Below, one piece after another: positions 9,045-20,990 of a DNA stretch of 64,000 bases (the stretch's first letter is position 1; each line of letters opens with the position of its first letter). This stretch comes from Burkholderia sp. BCC0322 (GTDB taxonomy: Bacteria; Pseudomonadota; Gammaproteobacteria; Burkholderiales; Burkholderiaceae), in assembly GCF_902833045.1 (NCBI RefSeq), contig NZ_CADFDU010000014.1, positions 62,001 through 126,000 of the forward strand, read 5' to 3'. The notes below the pieces were generated by a model. That model had not been told where the DNA came from and ran no database searches. It saw nothing but the letters and a program-made list of their open reading frames with translations. The translations under genes were made by a program, and so were the position numbers.

Positions 9045-10181
9045 ATGCAATCGACGATCAAACCCGTCGAGTATGACCGGCCCGTTGCAGCAGGGACCGT
9101 GTGCGGCGTGGGGCAGGCATGGGCCAAGGTGCCCGAGGCACCGTCCGCCGAAGAGCGGGCTGCGCTCAAGGAGCGCATCAAGGCATTGCTCGTGCGTGAA
9201 AAGGCCGTGCTGGTCGCGCATTACTACGTCGACGCAGAGTTGCAGGAGCTCGCCGACGAAACGGGCGGTTGTGTCGCCGATTCGCTTGAAATGGCCCGCT
9301 TCGGCCGTGACCACGACGCGCAGACGCTGATCGTCGCCGGCGTGCGCTTCATGGGCGAAACTGCGAAGATCCTGAGCCCCAACAAACGAATCCTGATGCC
9401 CGATCTCGACGCGACCTGCTCGCTCGACCTCGGCTGCCCGGTCGACGAATTCTCGGCGTTCTGCGATGCGCATCCGGACCGCACCGTCGTCGTCTACGCG
9501 AATACGAGTGCCGCCGTGAAGGCGCGCGCGGACTGGATGGTCACGTCGTCGATCGGCCTCGAGATCGTGGCCGACCTGCACGCGCGCGGCGAGAAGATCA
9601 TCTGGGCACCCGATCGCCATCTCGGTAGCTACATCCAGAAGAAAACCGGCGCGGACATGCTGCTGTGGCAAGGCTCGTGCCTCGTTCACGACGAGTTCAA
9701 GGGCATCGAGCTCGACCTGCTGCGCGCCGAGTATCCGGACGCGAAGGTGCTCGTCCACCCCGAATCGCCGGAAAACGTCGTCGCGCAGGCCGATGTGGTC
9801 GGCTCGACCACGCAGCTGATCGACGCGGCGGTCAAGTTCGACGCGACGTATTTCATCGTCGCGACCGATCTCGGCATCCTGCACAAGATGCAGCTTGCGG
9901 CGCCCGGCAAGACCTTCATCGCCGCGCCGACGGCCGGCAACAGCGCCACCTGCAAGAGCTGCGCGCACTGCCCGTGGATGGCGATGAACGGCCTCGCGAA
10001 CCTTGCCGACGTGCTCGAACGCGGTCACAACGAGATTTTCGTCGATCCCGCGATCGGCGAGCGTGCACGCCTGCCGATCGACCGGATGCTCGATTTCGCA
10101 GCCGCGCACAAGAAGCGCGTACAGGCGAGCGGCGATCTGCAACGCGATCAGCAACTGTTTGCGAACGTGGGGGCTGCATGA
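9045..10181 (+). CDS. nadA: Quinolinate synthase
   Basis: [4Fe-4S] enzyme that condenses iminoaspartate with dihydroxyacetone phosphate to quinolinate in de novo NAD synthesis. The 378-residue product carries the cluster cysteines, including the C-terminal [15 protein letters not shown], plus [12 protein letters not shown] and [18 protein letters not shown]. Two in-frame ATGs occur at 9039 and 9045. The AGGAG at 9032-9036 is 2 bases from the first and 8 from the second, so 9045 ([13 protein letters not shown]) is preferred. Its stop overlaps the nadC start by 4 bp. Confidence 0.96.
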   Translation: MQSTIKPVEYDRPVAAGTVCGVGQAWAKVPEAPSAEERAALKERIKALLVREKAVLVAHYYVDAELQELADETGGCVADSLEMARFGRDHDAQTLIVAGVRFMGETAKILSPNKRILMPDLDATCSLDLGCPVDEFSAFCDAHPDRTVVVYANTSAAVKARADWMVTSSIGLEIVADLHARGEKIIWAPDRHLGSYIQKKTGADMLLWQGSCLVHDEFKGIELDLLRAEYPDAKVLVHPESPENVVAQADVVGSTTQLIDAAVKFDATYFIVATDLGILHKMQLAAPGKTFIAAPTAGNSATCKSCAHCPWMAMNGLANLADVLERGHNEIFVDPAIGERARLPIDRMLDFAAAHKKRVQASGDLQRDQQLFANVGAA

Positions 10182-11062
10182 CGAGTTCGGCCGTATCCCC
10201 GCTGTTCAACCTCGTCCGCGAGCAATACGGCGCGGCATTCGACGACGCGATCGCGCGCAACGTGGCCGATGCGATCGCGGAAGACGTCGGCACCGGCGAC
10301 CAGACCGGGCGGCTCGTGCCGGCCGGCGAGCGTCGCCGTGCTCGCATCATCGTGCGCGAGGAAGCCGTGCTGTGCGGCGTGCCGTGGTTCGAGGCCGTGA
10401 TCGCCCGGATCGATCCGGCGATCGCCGTGCAATGGCGCTATCGCGAAGGCGACCGGATGGCGCCCGATTCGACCGTCTGCGAACTTGAAGGGCCGGCGCG
10501 CGCGCTGCTGACGGCCGAGCGCAACGGGCTGAATTTCCTGCAACTGCTGTCGGGCGTTGCGACCGCCACGCGTCGTTACGTCGATCGTGTCGAAGGCACG
10601 CGCACGAAGATCCTCGATACGCGCAAGACGCTGCCGGGCCTGCGGCTCGCGCAGAAGTACGCGGTGCGCGTCGGCGGCGGCGAGAACCAGCGTCTCGCGC
10701 TGTATGACGGCATCCTGATCAAGGAGAACCACATCGCGGCGGCAGGCGGGGTCGGCGAGGCGCTCGACGCGGCGTTCGCGCTGGATTCGGGCGTGCCCGT
10801 GCAGGTCGAAGTCGAGACGCTTGCGCAACTCGATACGGCGCTCGCGCATCGCGCGCAGTCGGTGCTGCTCGACAACTTCACGCTCGACATGATGCGTGAA
10901 GCGGTGCGCGTGGCGAACGGCAAGGCCGTGCTCGAAGTGTCGGGCGGCGTCAATTTGGATACGGTGCGTGCGTTCGCGGAGACGGGTGTCGACCGTATCT
11001 CGATCGGCGCGCTGACGAAGGACGTGCGCGCGACCGACTATTCGATGCGGATCGTCGACTGA
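10178..11062 (+). CDS. nadC: Nicotinate-nucleotide pyrophosphorylase (quinolinate phosphoribosyltransferase)
   Basis: Converts quinolinate and PRPP to nicotinate mononucleotide with CO2 release, the step after NadA. The product is 294 residues, the usual length. Motifs include [11 protein letters not shown] near the N-terminus, [41 protein letters not shown] and [30 protein letters not shown]. It starts at the ATG overlapping the nadA stop (ATGA) and is therefore translationally coupled to nadA. Confidence 0.96.
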   Translation: MTSSAVSPLFNLVREQYGAAFDDAIARNVADAIAEDVGTGDQTGRLVPAGERRRARIIVREEAVLCGVPWFEAVIARIDPAIAVQWRYREGDRMAPDSTVCELEGPARALLTAERNGLNFLQLLSGVATATRRYVDRVEGTRTKILDTRKTLPGLRLAQKYAVRVGGGENQRLALYDGILIKENHIAAAGGVGEALDAAFALDSGVPVQVEVETLAQLDTALAHRAQSVLLDNFTLDMMREAVRVANGKAVLEVSGGVNLDTVRAFAETGVDRISIGALTKDVRATDYSMRIVD

Positions 11063-11082
11063 CCGAGCCCCGTCGATCAGAC

Positions 11083-11121
11083 AAAAAAGCCGTTGGCGCT
11101 CAAACGCCAACGGCTTTTTTT
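11083..11121. terminator. Bidirectional terminator between nadC and nadB
   Basis: AGCCGTTGGCG (11089-11099) pairs with CGCCAACGGCT (11104-11114). Six A residues on the left and seven T residues on the right let it terminate both convergent transcripts. Confidence 0.93.
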
Positions 11122-11151
11122 GTGCGGCCACGGCCGGGGAGAGCGTACCGC

Positions 11152-12738
11152 TCAGCGACGCGCGCGCGGCGTGAGCACGCTCGGCAGCGCCTTCGGCAGC
11201 GAGTTGGGCCAGTCGCGGCTGTAGTGCAGCCCGCGGCTTTCGCGGCGCGAGTGCGCGCTCTTCACGATCAGCGTCGCCACGTCGACGAGGTTGCGCAGTT
11301 CGAGCAAGTCGCGCGTCACGCGGAAGTTCGCGTAGTACTCCTGGATCTCGTCGCGCAGCAGCGACAGCCGGTGCTTTGCGCGCTCGAGGCGCTTGTCGGT
11401 GCGCACGATGCCGACGTAGTTCCACATCAGGCGGCGCAACTCGTCCCAGTTGTGCGCAACGACGACTTCCTCGTCCGCATCCGACACGCGGCTTTCATCC
11501 CAAGCGGGCAGCGTGGCCGGCGTTTCGGTATCGAAGCCGGCTGCCTCGATCGCCTCGGCCGCTGCGCGGCCGATCACGAGGCATTCGAGCAGCGAGTTGC
11601 TGGCGAGGCGGTTCGCGCCGTGGAGCCCCGTGTACGACGTTTCTCCGACCGCATACAGGCCCGCGAGATCGGTGCGCCCGGCGAGGTCGGTGACCACGCC
11701 GCCGCACGTGTAGTGCGCGGCCGGCACGACGGGAATCGGCTCTTTCGCGATGTCGATGCCGAATTCGAGGCAGCGCGCGTGGATCGTCGGGAAGTGTTCG
11801 CGCAGGAACGCTTCCGGCTGGTGGCTGATGTCGAGATACACACAGTCGATCCCGCGCTTCTTGATCTCGAAGTCGATCGCGCGCGCGACGATGTCGCGTG
11901 GCGCGAGTTCGGCGCGCGGATCGTGCGCGGGCATGAAGCGCGTGCCGTCGGGCAGCTTCAACAGGCCGCCTTCGCCGCGTACGGCTTCCGAAATCAGGAA
12001 TGATTTCGCGTACGGATGGAACAGGCAGGTCGGATGGAACTGGATGAACTCCATGTTCGACACGCGGCAGCCCGCGCGCCACGCCATCGCGATGCCATCG
12101 CCGGTCGCGGTGTCGGGATTCGTCGTGTACAGGTAGACCTTGCCGGCGCCGCCCGTCGCGAGCACCGTATGCGGCGCCTCGATCGTGATCGTGCGGTCGT
12201 TGTCGACGTCGAGCACGTACAGGCCGTGACAGCGGCGGCCGGGCAGGCCGAGCCGGTCCGACGTGATCAGGTCGATCGCGTGGTGGTTTTCGAAGAACGT
12301 GATGTTCGGATGCTGGCGCGCACGCGCCGACAGCGTTGCGAGCACCGCATGGCCGGTCGCGTCGGCCGCGTGAATGATCCGGCGGTGGCTGTGGCCGCCT
12401 TCGCGTGTGAGGTGGAAGCCGAGCTCGGCCGCGTCGTCCTTCGTGAACGGCACGCCCTGCGAGATCAGCCATTCGATCGCTTCGCGTCCGTGCTCGACGA
12501 TATAGCGCGTCGCGCCTTCGTCGCACAGGCCGCCACCGGCGACCAGCGTGTCGTCGACGTGGTTCTCGATACTGTCTGCCGAATCGAGGACTGCCGCGAT
12601 GCCGCCCTGCGCGTTATCGCTTGCGCCCTCCATCATCGAACGTTTCGCGATCAGCGCGACACGTCGCGTGCTGGCCAGATTGAGTGCGACCGACAGCCCT
12701 GCCAGGCCGCTGCCGACGATCGCCACGTCGAATTTCAT
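11152..12738 (-). CDS. nadB: L-aspartate oxidase
   Basis: FAD enzyme that oxidises aspartate to iminoaspartate, the substrate of NadA. The 528-residue product begins [22 protein letters not shown] with the dinucleotide-binding GxGxxG. It contains [23 protein letters not shown] and the FAD motif [17 protein letters not shown]. The C-terminal helical domain is complete and ends with a basic tail. It is convergent with nadAC across a shared terminator, so the whole quinolinate pathway is contiguous here but not one operon. Confidence 0.96.
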   Translation of the reverse strand: MKFDVAIVGSGLAGLSVALNLASTRRVALIAKRSMMEGASDNAQGGIAAVLDSADSIENHVDDTLVAGGGLCDEGATRYIVEHGREAIEWLISQGVPFTKDDAAELGFHLTREGGHSHRRIIHAADATGHAVLATLSARARQHPNITFFENHHAIDLITSDRLGLPGRRCHGLYVLDVDNDRTITIEAPHTVLATGGAGKVYLYTTNPDTATGDGIAMAWRAGCRVSNMEFIQFHPTCLFHPYAKSFLISEAVRGEGGLLKLPDGTRFMPAHDPRAELAPRDIVARAIDFEIKKRGIDCVYLDISHQPEAFLREHFPTIHARCLEFGIDIAKEPIPVVPAAHYTCGGVVTDLAGRTDLAGLYAVGETSYTGLHGANRLASNSLLECLVIGRAAAEAIEAAGFDTETPATLPAWDESRVSDADEEVVVAHNWDELRRLMWNYVGIVRTDKRLERAKHRLSLLRDEIQEYYANFRVTRDLLELRNLVDVATLIVKSAHSRRESRGLHYSRDWPNSLPKALPSVLTPRARR

Positions 12739-12841
12739 GCTGCATCTCCATCGTTACGCTTTTGATCTTGTGCGTTCCGGCGGCCGTGGCCGCGGAAAGG
12801 GGAGAGCATACCGCGTCGGGCCCGAGCGTGCGCGCAAAACA

Positions 12842-12867
12842 AAAAGCCCCGCATGTGCGGGGCTTTT
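12842..12867 (-). terminator. Terminator of rpmB-rpmG
   Basis: AAAAGCCCCGC pairs with GCGGGGCTTTT around a short loop, 30 bp after the rpmG stop on the minus strand. A-rich sequence to its left provides the U-tract in the minus-strand transcript. Confidence 0.88.
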
Positions 12868-12898
12868 CGGTCGCCGTCAGGCTGGCAGAAACCGGAGA

Positions 12899-13066
12899 TT
12901 ACTTGATCTTGGTTTCTTTGTATTCCACATGCTTGCGGACGACGGGATCGAACTTCTTGATCGCCATCTTTTCCGGCATGTTGCGCTTGTTCTTCGTGGT
13001 CGTGTAGAAGTGACCCGTACCAGCGGTCGACTCGAGCTTGATCTTGTCGCGTGCGCCTTTTGCCAT
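12899..13066 (-). CDS. rpmG: 50S ribosomal protein L33
   Basis: Small basic large-subunit protein of 55 residues: [20 protein letters not shown], ending [10 protein letters not shown]. It includes the typical [15 protein letters not shown] segment and lacks the zinc-binding cysteine pairs of the C+ type, so it is the C-minus, zinc-independent form. GGAGCA precedes the ATG. It lies 17 bp downstream of rpmB, the usual two-gene ribosomal operon. Confidence 0.97.
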   Translation of the reverse strand: MAKGARDKIKLESTAGTGHFYTTTKNKRNMPEKMAIKKFDPVVRKHVEYKETKIK

Positions 13067-13083
13067 GATTGTGCTCCTTGGGC

Positions 13084-13317
13084 TTAGGCTTCGCCGCGTG
13101 CGCGCAGGTCAGCGAGCACGGAATCGATGCCGTTCTTGTCGATCAGGCGCAGGCCGGCGTTCGATACGCGCAGGCGCACCCACCGGTTTTCGCTCTCTAC
13201 CCAGAACCGGCGGTTTTGCAGGTTCGGCAGGAAGCGGCGCTTCGTCTTGTTGTTTGCGTGGGAAACGTTGTTGCCGCTCATCGGCGCTTTCCCAGTTACT
13301 TGGCATACGCGTGCCAT
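13084..13317 (-). CDS. rpmB: 50S ribosomal protein L28
   Basis: Large-subunit protein of 77 residues beginning [20 protein letters not shown], with the family segment [19 protein letters not shown] and C-terminal [26 protein letters not shown] lies 9 bases before the ATG. It is first in the rpmB-rpmG operon. The 237-bp AT-richer gap between it and radC (13318-13554) presumably carries the promoter, although I could not pick unambiguous -35/-10 boxes. Confidence 0.97.
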
Positions 13318-13554
13318 GAGAGCACTCCTAATACGCTAAATTCGGGGTTCGATCGCCGATGAAGGTTCCATCGTACCGCCACGTGATCCATGGCTGCACT
13401 CAGAACGCCGAAGCCCATACAGACAAGGCCCTTCGATGGCTAGAACTGGTTGGAAAAAAGACAGACGGCGATTCTAGCAGAAAAAGTTCAGAAAAATCAA
13501 ACCTAATTTCGCATCGCCGTTGCGGCGCCCTTGGGTGGGCCGCAACCGCACAGT

Positions 13555-14328
13555 CTACAGCCAACCGGCCCGTGCGAACGAAAAAGTATCACTGGTGCCG
13601 ATCACGACGTGGTCGAGCAGCCTGACATCGACGAGCGCGAGCGCGTCGTGCAGCACGCGGGTCAGGCGGCGATCTTCCGCGCTCGGCTGCACCGCGCCCG
13701 ACGGATGGTTGTGCGCGACGATCAGCGCCGCGGCATTGTGCACCATCGCGCGGCGCACGATCTCGCGCGGGTAGACGGCCATGCGCGTCAGCGAGCCGCG
13801 CGTGATTTCCTCCATGTCGATCAGGCCGTGGCGCGCGTCAAGGTATACCGCGGCGAATACTTCGTACGGGCGCGTGCCGATCTTCAGCCGCAGGTAGTCC
13901 TCGACCGCACCTGGCGAATCGATCTGCCTCTTCTCGTGCGCTTTCTCCCTCAGCATGCGCCGCGCGATCTCGGTGACCGCAACCAGCCGAGCGGAGCGCG
14001 CGGGGCCGATGCCGGGGTGTGCCTCGAAATCGTCGGCGGTCGCCTCGAGCAGCCCGTGCAACGACTTGAACTGCGTGACCAGTGCGCGGGCAGTGACGAA
14101 CACATCGTGCCCGGGCTTGCCCGTGCCGAGCAGCAGTGCGATCAGTTCGTCGTCGGTCAGCGCGGCCGGCCCGCGCTCCAGCAATCGCTCGCGCGGCAGC
14201 TCTGGCCGCCAGCCGCGCATGCGGCGCTTGCGGCGGTGGATCGGGAGGACACGGCCGGGCGGATCGGCCGGCTGGTCGGCGCTGTCGCGGCATTCGACGG
14301 GCGGCAGGGCTGGGCAGGGTGACAACAT
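13555..14328 (-). CDS. radC: RadC-family JAMM-domain protein
   Basis: Product of up to 257 residues. The N-terminal helix-hairpin-helix part carries [24 protein letters not shown] and [12 protein letters not shown]. The C-terminal MPN/JAMM metalloprotease-like fold carries the zinc motif [14 protein letters not shown]. The name reflects historical radiation-sensitivity data; the family's biochemical role is unresolved. The first 40 residues are Pro/Arg-rich and poorly conserved in character, so the true start may be an internal codon, for example near [13 protein letters not shown]. It is divergent from fkpB. Confidence 0.88.
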   Translation of the reverse strand: MLSPCPALPPVECRDSADQPADPPGRVLPIHRRKRRMRGWRPELPRERLLERGPAALTDDELIALLLGTGKPGHDVFVTARALVTQFKSLHGLLEATADDFEAHPGIGPARSARLVAVTEIARRMLREKAHEKRQIDSPGAVEDYLRLKIGTRPYEVFAAVYLDARHGLIDMEEITRGSLTRMAVYPREIVRRAMVHNAAALIVAHNHPSGAVQPSAEDRRLTRVLHDALALVDVRLLDHVVIGTSDTFSFARAGWL

Positions 14329-14463
14329 GCTTGAAACTCCGTTGGCGGGGGGCAGTCTGCGCGACGTCGTCGCACTTTCCGCCTTGCGCGCTCAGGTGAC
14401 TTACAATATTGGCTTTGCGCCGGGCCTTTCGGCCGTATCGGGCGCCGACTGAACGAGTAATTC

Positions 14464-14919
14464 ATGAGCCTCATCGATCTATCCGAAGTGAAGCCCGGTT
14501 CCCACGTCACGTTGCATTACCGGCTGGCACTGGCCGACGGCGCCGATATCGTCAACACCTTCACCGACAAGCCGGCCACGCTGCTGCTGGGTGCGGGGCA
14601 ACTGGCGCCGTCGCTGGAACAGATTCTGATCGGCCTCAGGATCGGCGACCATTCGACTTTTCAGCTATCGCCCGAACAGGGGTTCGGTCCCCGCAATCCC
14701 GACATGCTCCAGCGCGTCACGCTGTCGACGCTGCGCGAGAACGGGATGGTCGGCGACGATTTCACGCCGGGCGAACTGATCGAGTTCAACGCGCCGGACG
14801 GCGGCCGATACGCGGGGGTGCTGAAGGAAGTCAGCGAAACCTCGGCACTGTTCGACTTCAATCATCCGCTCGCGGGCCAAGCGCTCACGTTCGAAGTGAA
14901 AATCATCGGAATCCTGTAA
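14464..14919 (+). CDS. fkpB: FKBP-type peptidyl-prolyl cis-trans isomerase (SlpA-like)
   Basis: Cytosolic prolyl isomerase/chaperone of 151 residues. It begins [26 protein letters not shown] and includes [24 protein letters not shown] and the insert-in-flap stretch [15 protein letters not shown] typical of SlpA/SlyD relatives, but lacks SlyD's histidine-rich tail. A TACAAT about 60 bp upstream is a possible -10. It is 2 bp from ispH, and fkpB-ispH is a widely conserved pair. Confidence 0.93.
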   Translation: MSLIDLSEVKPGSHVTLHYRLALADGADIVNTFTDKPATLLLGAGQLAPSLEQILIGLRIGDHSTFQLSPEQGFGPRNPDMLQRVTLSTLRENGMVGDDFTPGELIEFNAPDGGRYAGVLKEVSETSALFDFNHPLAGQALTFEVKIIGIL

Positions 14920-14921
14920 TC

Positions 14922-15902
14922 ATGAGCACCACCGATACGCTGTCCGGGCAGACCGTCGCCGCCGATGCCGAAATCCTGCTGGCCCAGCCGCGCGGTTTTT
15001 GCGCGGGCGTCGATCGTGCGATCGAGATCGTCGAGCGCGCCATCGCGATGCACGGTGCGCCGATCTACGTTCGTCACGAGATCGTCCACAACAAGTACGT
15101 GGTCGAGGATCTGAAGAAGAAAGGCGCGATCTTCGTCGAGGAACTCGAGGAAGTGCCGGCCGGCAATACCGTGATCTTCAGCGCGCACGGCGTGTCGAAA
15201 GCCGTGCGCGACGAGGCCGACGTGCGCGGGTTGCGCATTTACGACGCAACCTGCCCGCTCGTCACGAAGGTGCACGTCGAAGTGGCGAAGATGCGCCAGG
15301 ACGGCGTCGACATCGTCATGATCGGGCACAAGGGCCATCCGGAAGTCGAGGGCACGATGGGGCAGGTCGAGCGCGGCATGCATCTCGTCGAGAGCGTCGA
15401 GGACGTGCAGAAGCTCGAGCTCGCCGATCCCGAGCGCATCGCGCTCGTCACGCAGACGACGCTGTCCGTCGACGACGCAGCCGAGATCATCGGGGCGTTG
15501 AAGGCCAAGTATCCGAAGATCCGCGAGCCGAAGAAGCAGGACATCTGCTATGCGACGCAGAACCGCCAGGACGCCGTGAAGTTCATGGCGCCGCAGTGCG
15601 ATGTCGTGATCGTCGTCGGCAGCCCGAACAGCTCGAATTCGAGCCGCCTGCGTGAAGTGGCCGAGAAGCGCGGCGTGGACGCGTACATGGTCGATGCGCC
15701 CGACCAGATCGATCCGGCATGGGTCGCAGGCAAGCGTCGTATCGGCGTGACGGCCGGCGCGTCGGCCCCCGAAGTGCTCGCCCAGGCCGTGATCGCGCGG
15801 CTGCGCGAGCTCGGTGTGCGCAATGTGCGCGCGCTCGACGGCATCGAGGAAAACGTGTCGTTTCCGCTGCCGCGCGGGTTGAACCTGCCGCCCGCTGCCT
15901 GA
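14922..15902 (+). CDS. ispH: 4-hydroxy-3-methylbut-2-enyl diphosphate reductase
   Basis: Last enzyme of the methylerythritol phosphate pathway, reducing HMBPP to IPP and DMAPP with a [4Fe-4S] cluster. The 326-residue product has the three cluster cysteines in [26 protein letters not shown] and [13 protein letters not shown], plus [13 protein letters not shown] and the catalytic TQTTLSVDD. Start at 14922, two bases after the fkpB stop. A terminator follows about 30 bp downstream. Confidence 0.97.
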   Translation: MSTTDTLSGQTVAADAEILLAQPRGFCAGVDRAIEIVERAIAMHGAPIYVRHEIVHNKYVVEDLKKKGAIFVEELEEVPAGNTVIFSAHGVSKAVRDEADVRGLRIYDATCPLVTKVHVEVAKMRQDGVDIVMIGHKGHPEVEGTMGQVERGMHLVESVEDVQKLELADPERIALVTQTTLSVDDAAEIIGALKAKYPKIREPKKQDICYATQNRQDAVKFMAPQCDVVIVVGSPNSSNSSRLREVAEKRGVDAYMVDAPDQIDPAWVAGKRRIGVTAGASAPEVLAQAVIARLRELGVRNVRALDGIEENVSFPLPRGLNLPPAA

Positions 15903-15930
15903 TTGACGCATTGCACCTGCGGAACACCGA

Positions 15931-15957
15931 AGCGCGCCTTACGGCGCGCTTTTTTTT
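15931..15957 (+). terminator. Terminator of fkpB-ispH
   Basis: AGCGCGCC (15931-15938) pairs with GGCGCGCT (15943-15950) around TTAC, followed by seven T residues. Confidence 0.92.
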
Positions 15958-16080
15958 GCCTGTCGAAATGACGATCGCAACCAATATTCGGATTAATGGT
16001 GCAACCGGGTTGCTCTGAGTGTTTCCAAGCGTCTCTCAAAATTGGTTGCAATGCAGGAAAACCCCATCGAATCAGGATTA

Positions 16081-16107
16081 TTGGCGTCCTATAAATGGAG
16101 TTACAAT
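16081..16107 (+). promoter_or_regulatory. Putative promoter in front of the eroded binding-protein gene and liv genes
   Basis: TTGGCG (16081-16086) and TACAAT (16102-16107) resemble -35 and -10 boxes, with a slightly short 15-bp spacer. They lie 65 bp before the eroded substrate-binding frame. If active, the transcript would start near 16114 and could read towards livH. Confidence 0.4.
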
Positions 16108-16171
16108 GCGCCCGTTTTCAGGCCGGAATGGCCTTGAAATCGGGTTTTGGCAAGGCGCGGGAGACCACTCA

Positions 16172-16849
16172 ATGCATGTGAAGTTGGCTTACGCCGTGTC
16201 CGTCGCCGCGCCGGTTGCAATGCGTGCCGGCTGCAGCAAAAAGAGCGACGACGGGGCGGGGAGGGCGGCTGCGGTGTTCGCGGCACCGCCGACCTGCGGC
16301 GTGCGCGTCGCCGGAACCGGTCGTGCGGCACCGTTCGCGTGCTGCATCGCGCAATTGGGCAAGGACAGGGAAAACGGGGCACGTTTGGCGATCGAGGATA
16401 TCAACGCGCTTGGCCTGGCGAACGGTCAGGTTACGGGCACGCAGGTTGCAGCACCGCAGGCCGCCGGTCGTCGCTTGACAGCGACTGCCCGCGCCGCTCG
16501 ACGCAGGCCGGCCATGGCGCCCGGCGCTGCGGGCCGCGTGCCGATGTCGCCGGCCCCTTTTCATTTCGATTCGACGAAACGGCGCGTTGCCGCGAGCAAT
16601 GATGTCGCGGCACGCGGTCTGGTTCGTACGATGGATTCCGACGTAGTCCTGACGAATGTCGGGCGCGGCGTTCGCGGTGCCTTGCAAGGTAGCGCGGCTC
16701 GGAATCCGATCTGCCCGCGTGCGGGGCTTGCCTCGCACCGGACGGAAAAAGGCACGGATGCCGGGCAACCGGACGATGGCCGTCTCGGCATGCTGCCCTA
16801 CGACTTCAAGGAGGCCACGAACACCGTCCTCGATGTCGTGACGATTTAG
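16172..16849 (+). pseudogene. Eroded LIV-type periplasmic substrate-binding protein gene
   Basis: An open frame of 225 codons that matches a branched-chain amino-acid binding protein (LivJ/LivK family) only in patches. The N-terminus reads MHVKLAYAVSVAAPVAMRAG with a lipobox-like Cys and KKSDDG. An internal block reads AQLGKDRENGARLAIEDINA, the classic family motif. The last residues, GMLPYDFKEATNTVLDVVTI, match the family C-terminus. Between these blocks most of the roughly 380-residue protein is missing or unrecognisable and Arg/Ala-rich. The family's ITPLTG-like ligand motif is replaced by APFACCIAQ. It sits where an intact binding protein would precede livH. I infer a decayed, probably non-functional gene that has stayed open by chance in GC-rich DNA. 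Confidence 0.75.
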
Positions 16850-16863
16850 CGACGGGACTCATG

Positions 16864-16893
16864 ACGGCACCGGAACAGTGCGGTGCCGTTTTT
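16864..16893 (+). terminator. Terminator-like hairpin between the eroded binding-protein gene and livH
   Basis: ACGGCACC (16864-16871) pairs with GGTGCCGT (16882-16889) around a 10-base loop, followed by five T residues. In intact LIV operons a partial terminator here sets higher expression of the binding protein than of the permease. Confidence 0.75.
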
Positions 16894-17061
16894 GTATCCG
16901 CTCCGGCGGCAGGTCCGGCCGTACAGGCCGGGCGGCGCGCGCCGGGACGATCCACCCTTACCGGTATCGATTTAGTACCCGCAGTGTCGCCGAGAAGGCG
17001 CGATTCCTCGCTTACCCGCGGGGCGCAACGTCCTCCGGCAGCACGGGCCAAGGAGCTTTAA

Positions 17062-18012
17062 ATGGATATTTTCGTCCAGCAGGTTCTCAACGGGCTGGTG
17101 CTCGGCAGTGTGTACGCCATCATCGCGTTGGGCTATACGATGGTGTACGGCATTCTCGGCATCATCAACTTCGCGCATGGCGACGTGCTGATGATCGGCG
17201 CGATGGTCGCCCTGTCTGCCATCACCGTGCTGCAGAACCATTTCCCCGGACTCGGCAACGTCGCGACGCTGACGATCGGCCTGGGCATCGCCGCAGTCGT
17301 CTGTGCATTCGTCGGCTTCACGATCGAACGGGTCGCATACCGGCCGCTGCGTCGCGCACCGCGCCTCGCGCCGCTGATCACCGCCATCGGCGTGTCGATC
17401 CTGCTGCAGACCGCCGCGATGATCATCTGGTCGCGCAACCCGCTGCCGTTCCCGCAATTGCTGCCGACCGATCCGATCAACGTGATCAAGGCGACCGACA
17501 CGACGCCCGGCGCCGTGATCTCGGTGACTGAAATCGTGATCATCGCGGTGGCGTTCATCGTGATGGCCGGCCTGCTGCTGCTCGTGCACAAGACCAAGCT
17601 CGGCCGTGCGATGCGCGCGATCGCCGAAAGCCCGAACACCGCGAGCCTGATGGGCGTGAACCCGAACTTCGTGATCTCCGCGACGTTCATGATCGGCTCC
17701 GCGCTCGCCGCGCTGGCCGGCGTGATGATCGCGTCCGAATACGGCAACGTGCACTTCTACATGGGCTTCATCCCCGGCATGAAGGCATTCACGGCCGCGG
17801 TGCTGGGCGGGATCGGCAACCTCGGCGGTGCGATGGTCGGCGGCGTGCTGCTCGGCCTGATCGAGCAGCTTGGGGCCGGCTACATCGGCAACCTCACGGG
17901 TGGCGTATTCGGCAGTAACTACCAGGACGTGTTCGCCTTCATCGTGCTGATCATCGTGCTGGTGTTCCGTCCGTCCGGCCTGCTGGGCGAACGTGTCGCG
18001 GATCGCGCGTAA
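17062..18012 (+). CDS. livH: High-affinity branched-chain amino-acid ABC transporter permease LivH
   Basis: Inner-membrane permease of 316 residues, with about eight hydrophobic segments. It begins MDIFVQQVLNGLVLGSVYAI and carries ALGYTMVYGILGIINFAHGD, the LivH signature. A cytoplasmic loop, GRAMRAIAESPNTASLMGVN, contacts the ATPases. AGGAG precedes the ATG by 7 bases. It is the first intact gene of livHMGF; its binding protein upstream is decayed. Confidence 0.95.
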   Translation: MDIFVQQVLNGLVLGSVYAIIALGYTMVYGILGIINFAHGDVLMIGAMVALSAITVLQNHFPGLGNVATLTIGLGIAAVVCAFVGFTIERVAYRPLRRAPRLAPLITAIGVSILLQTAAMIIWSRNPLPFPQLLPTDPINVIKATDTTPGAVISVTEIVIIAVAFIVMAGLLLLVHKTKLGRAMRAIAESPNTASLMGVNPNFVISATFMIGSALAALAGVMIASEYGNVHFYMGFIPGMKAFTAAVLGGIGNLGGAMVGGVLLGLIEQLGAGYIGNLTGGVFGSNYQDVFAFIVLIIVLVFRPSGLLGERVADRA

Positions 18013-18030
18013 CGGAAGGGAGCAAACAAC

Positions 18031-19200
<1,170 letters not shown>

Positions 19201-19224
19201 CCTACGGACACTGGGGATACACAC

Positions 19225-20000
19225 ATGAGCGACAAACAAATCCGACTGTCCGTCAAAGGCGTGAACAAGCGCTTCGGTGGCCTGCAGGCGCTGTCCGACG
19301 TCGGCCTCGAGATCAAGGAAGGCGAGATTTACGGGCTGATCGGCCCGAACGGCGCCGGCAAGACGACGTTCTTCAACGTGATCACGGGCCTCTACACGCC
19401 GGACTCCGGCGAGTTCAAGCTCGACGGCACGGAATACAAGCCGACCGCGGTGCATCAGGTCGCGAAGACGGGTATCGCGCGCACGTTCCAGAACATCCGC
19501 CTGTTCGGCGGGATGACGGCCCTCGAGAACGTGATGGTGGGCCGCCACGTGCGCACCAAGCACGGGCTGCTCGGCGCGGTGTTCCAGACGCCGGCCGAAC
19601 GCCAGGAAGAGCGCGAGATCAAGGAACGCGCGATCGAGCTGCTCGAATACGTCGGCGTGCTGCAGTACGCGGACTACACGTCGCGCAACCTGTCGTATGG
19701 CCACCAGCGCCGTCTCGAGATCGCGCGCGCGCTGGCAACCGATCCGAAGCTGCTCGCGCTCGACGAGCCGGCGGCCGGGATGAACGCGACCGAGAAAGTC
19801 GAACTCACGCGCCTGCTCGACAAGATCCGCTCGGACGGCCGCACGATTCTCCTGATCGAGCACGACGTGAAGCTCGTGATGGGGCTGTGCAACCGGATGA
19901 CGGTGCTCGATTACGGCAAGGTGATCGCCGAGGGTCTGCCGCAGGACGTGCAGAAGAATCCGAAGGTGATTGAGGCATATCTCGGCGCAGGGGTGCACTG

Positions 20001-20001
<1 letters not shown>
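19225..20001 (+). CDS. livG: Branched-chain amino-acid ABC transporter ATP-binding protein LivG
   Basis: Cytoplasmic ATPase subunit of 258 residues. Walker A is GPNGAGKTT (about residues 41-49), the Q-loop follows in ARTFQNIRLF, the signature is LSYGHQRRLEIARAL, Walker B is LLALDEPAAGMN and the H-loop is LIEHDVKLVM. The YGHQR variant of the ABC signature is typical of LivG. Its TGA shares one base with the livF ATG (TGATG). Confidence 0.96.
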
Positions 20002-20717
<716 letters not shown>

Positions 20718-20787
20718 GTGAGTGAATGAGCGGGCCCGGTGGCGTGCGACGGCAGGTGCCGGGCGCGCCGCACACGGGCTTTCGAAA

Positions 20788-20821
20788 GGCTGTCACGGGA
20801 TGCCGTGACAGCCTTTTTTTT
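20788..20821 (+). terminator. Terminator of livHMGF
   Basis: An 11-bp perfect stem, GGCTGTCACGG (20788-20798) with CCGTGACAGCC (20803-20813), is followed by eight T residues. Confidence 0.95.
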
Positions 20822-20990
20822 CGTGTCATGCGATTCGGGTCGAACTTGTGCGCGCGAGCGCGACTCCATTCGACTGGCGCGCCGCGCACGCGGCGCGGGA
20901 ACGATCGGGCGGCGGCCCGTTGCCGGTCGCCCGCAAACCGACACACGGGCCGTGCAGCATCGACAGCCCATCGCGACACGGAGAGCACGC

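Noticed and set aside
13318-13554. Possible small gene between rpmB and radC
   Set aside because: Only short frames without ribosome-binding sites are present; the AT-richer sequence looks like a promoter region for the ribosomal operon.
20718-20990. Possible gene or RNA between livF and the DUF2278 gene
   Set aside because: Apart from the livF terminator I see no frame with a start signal and no structured RNA.
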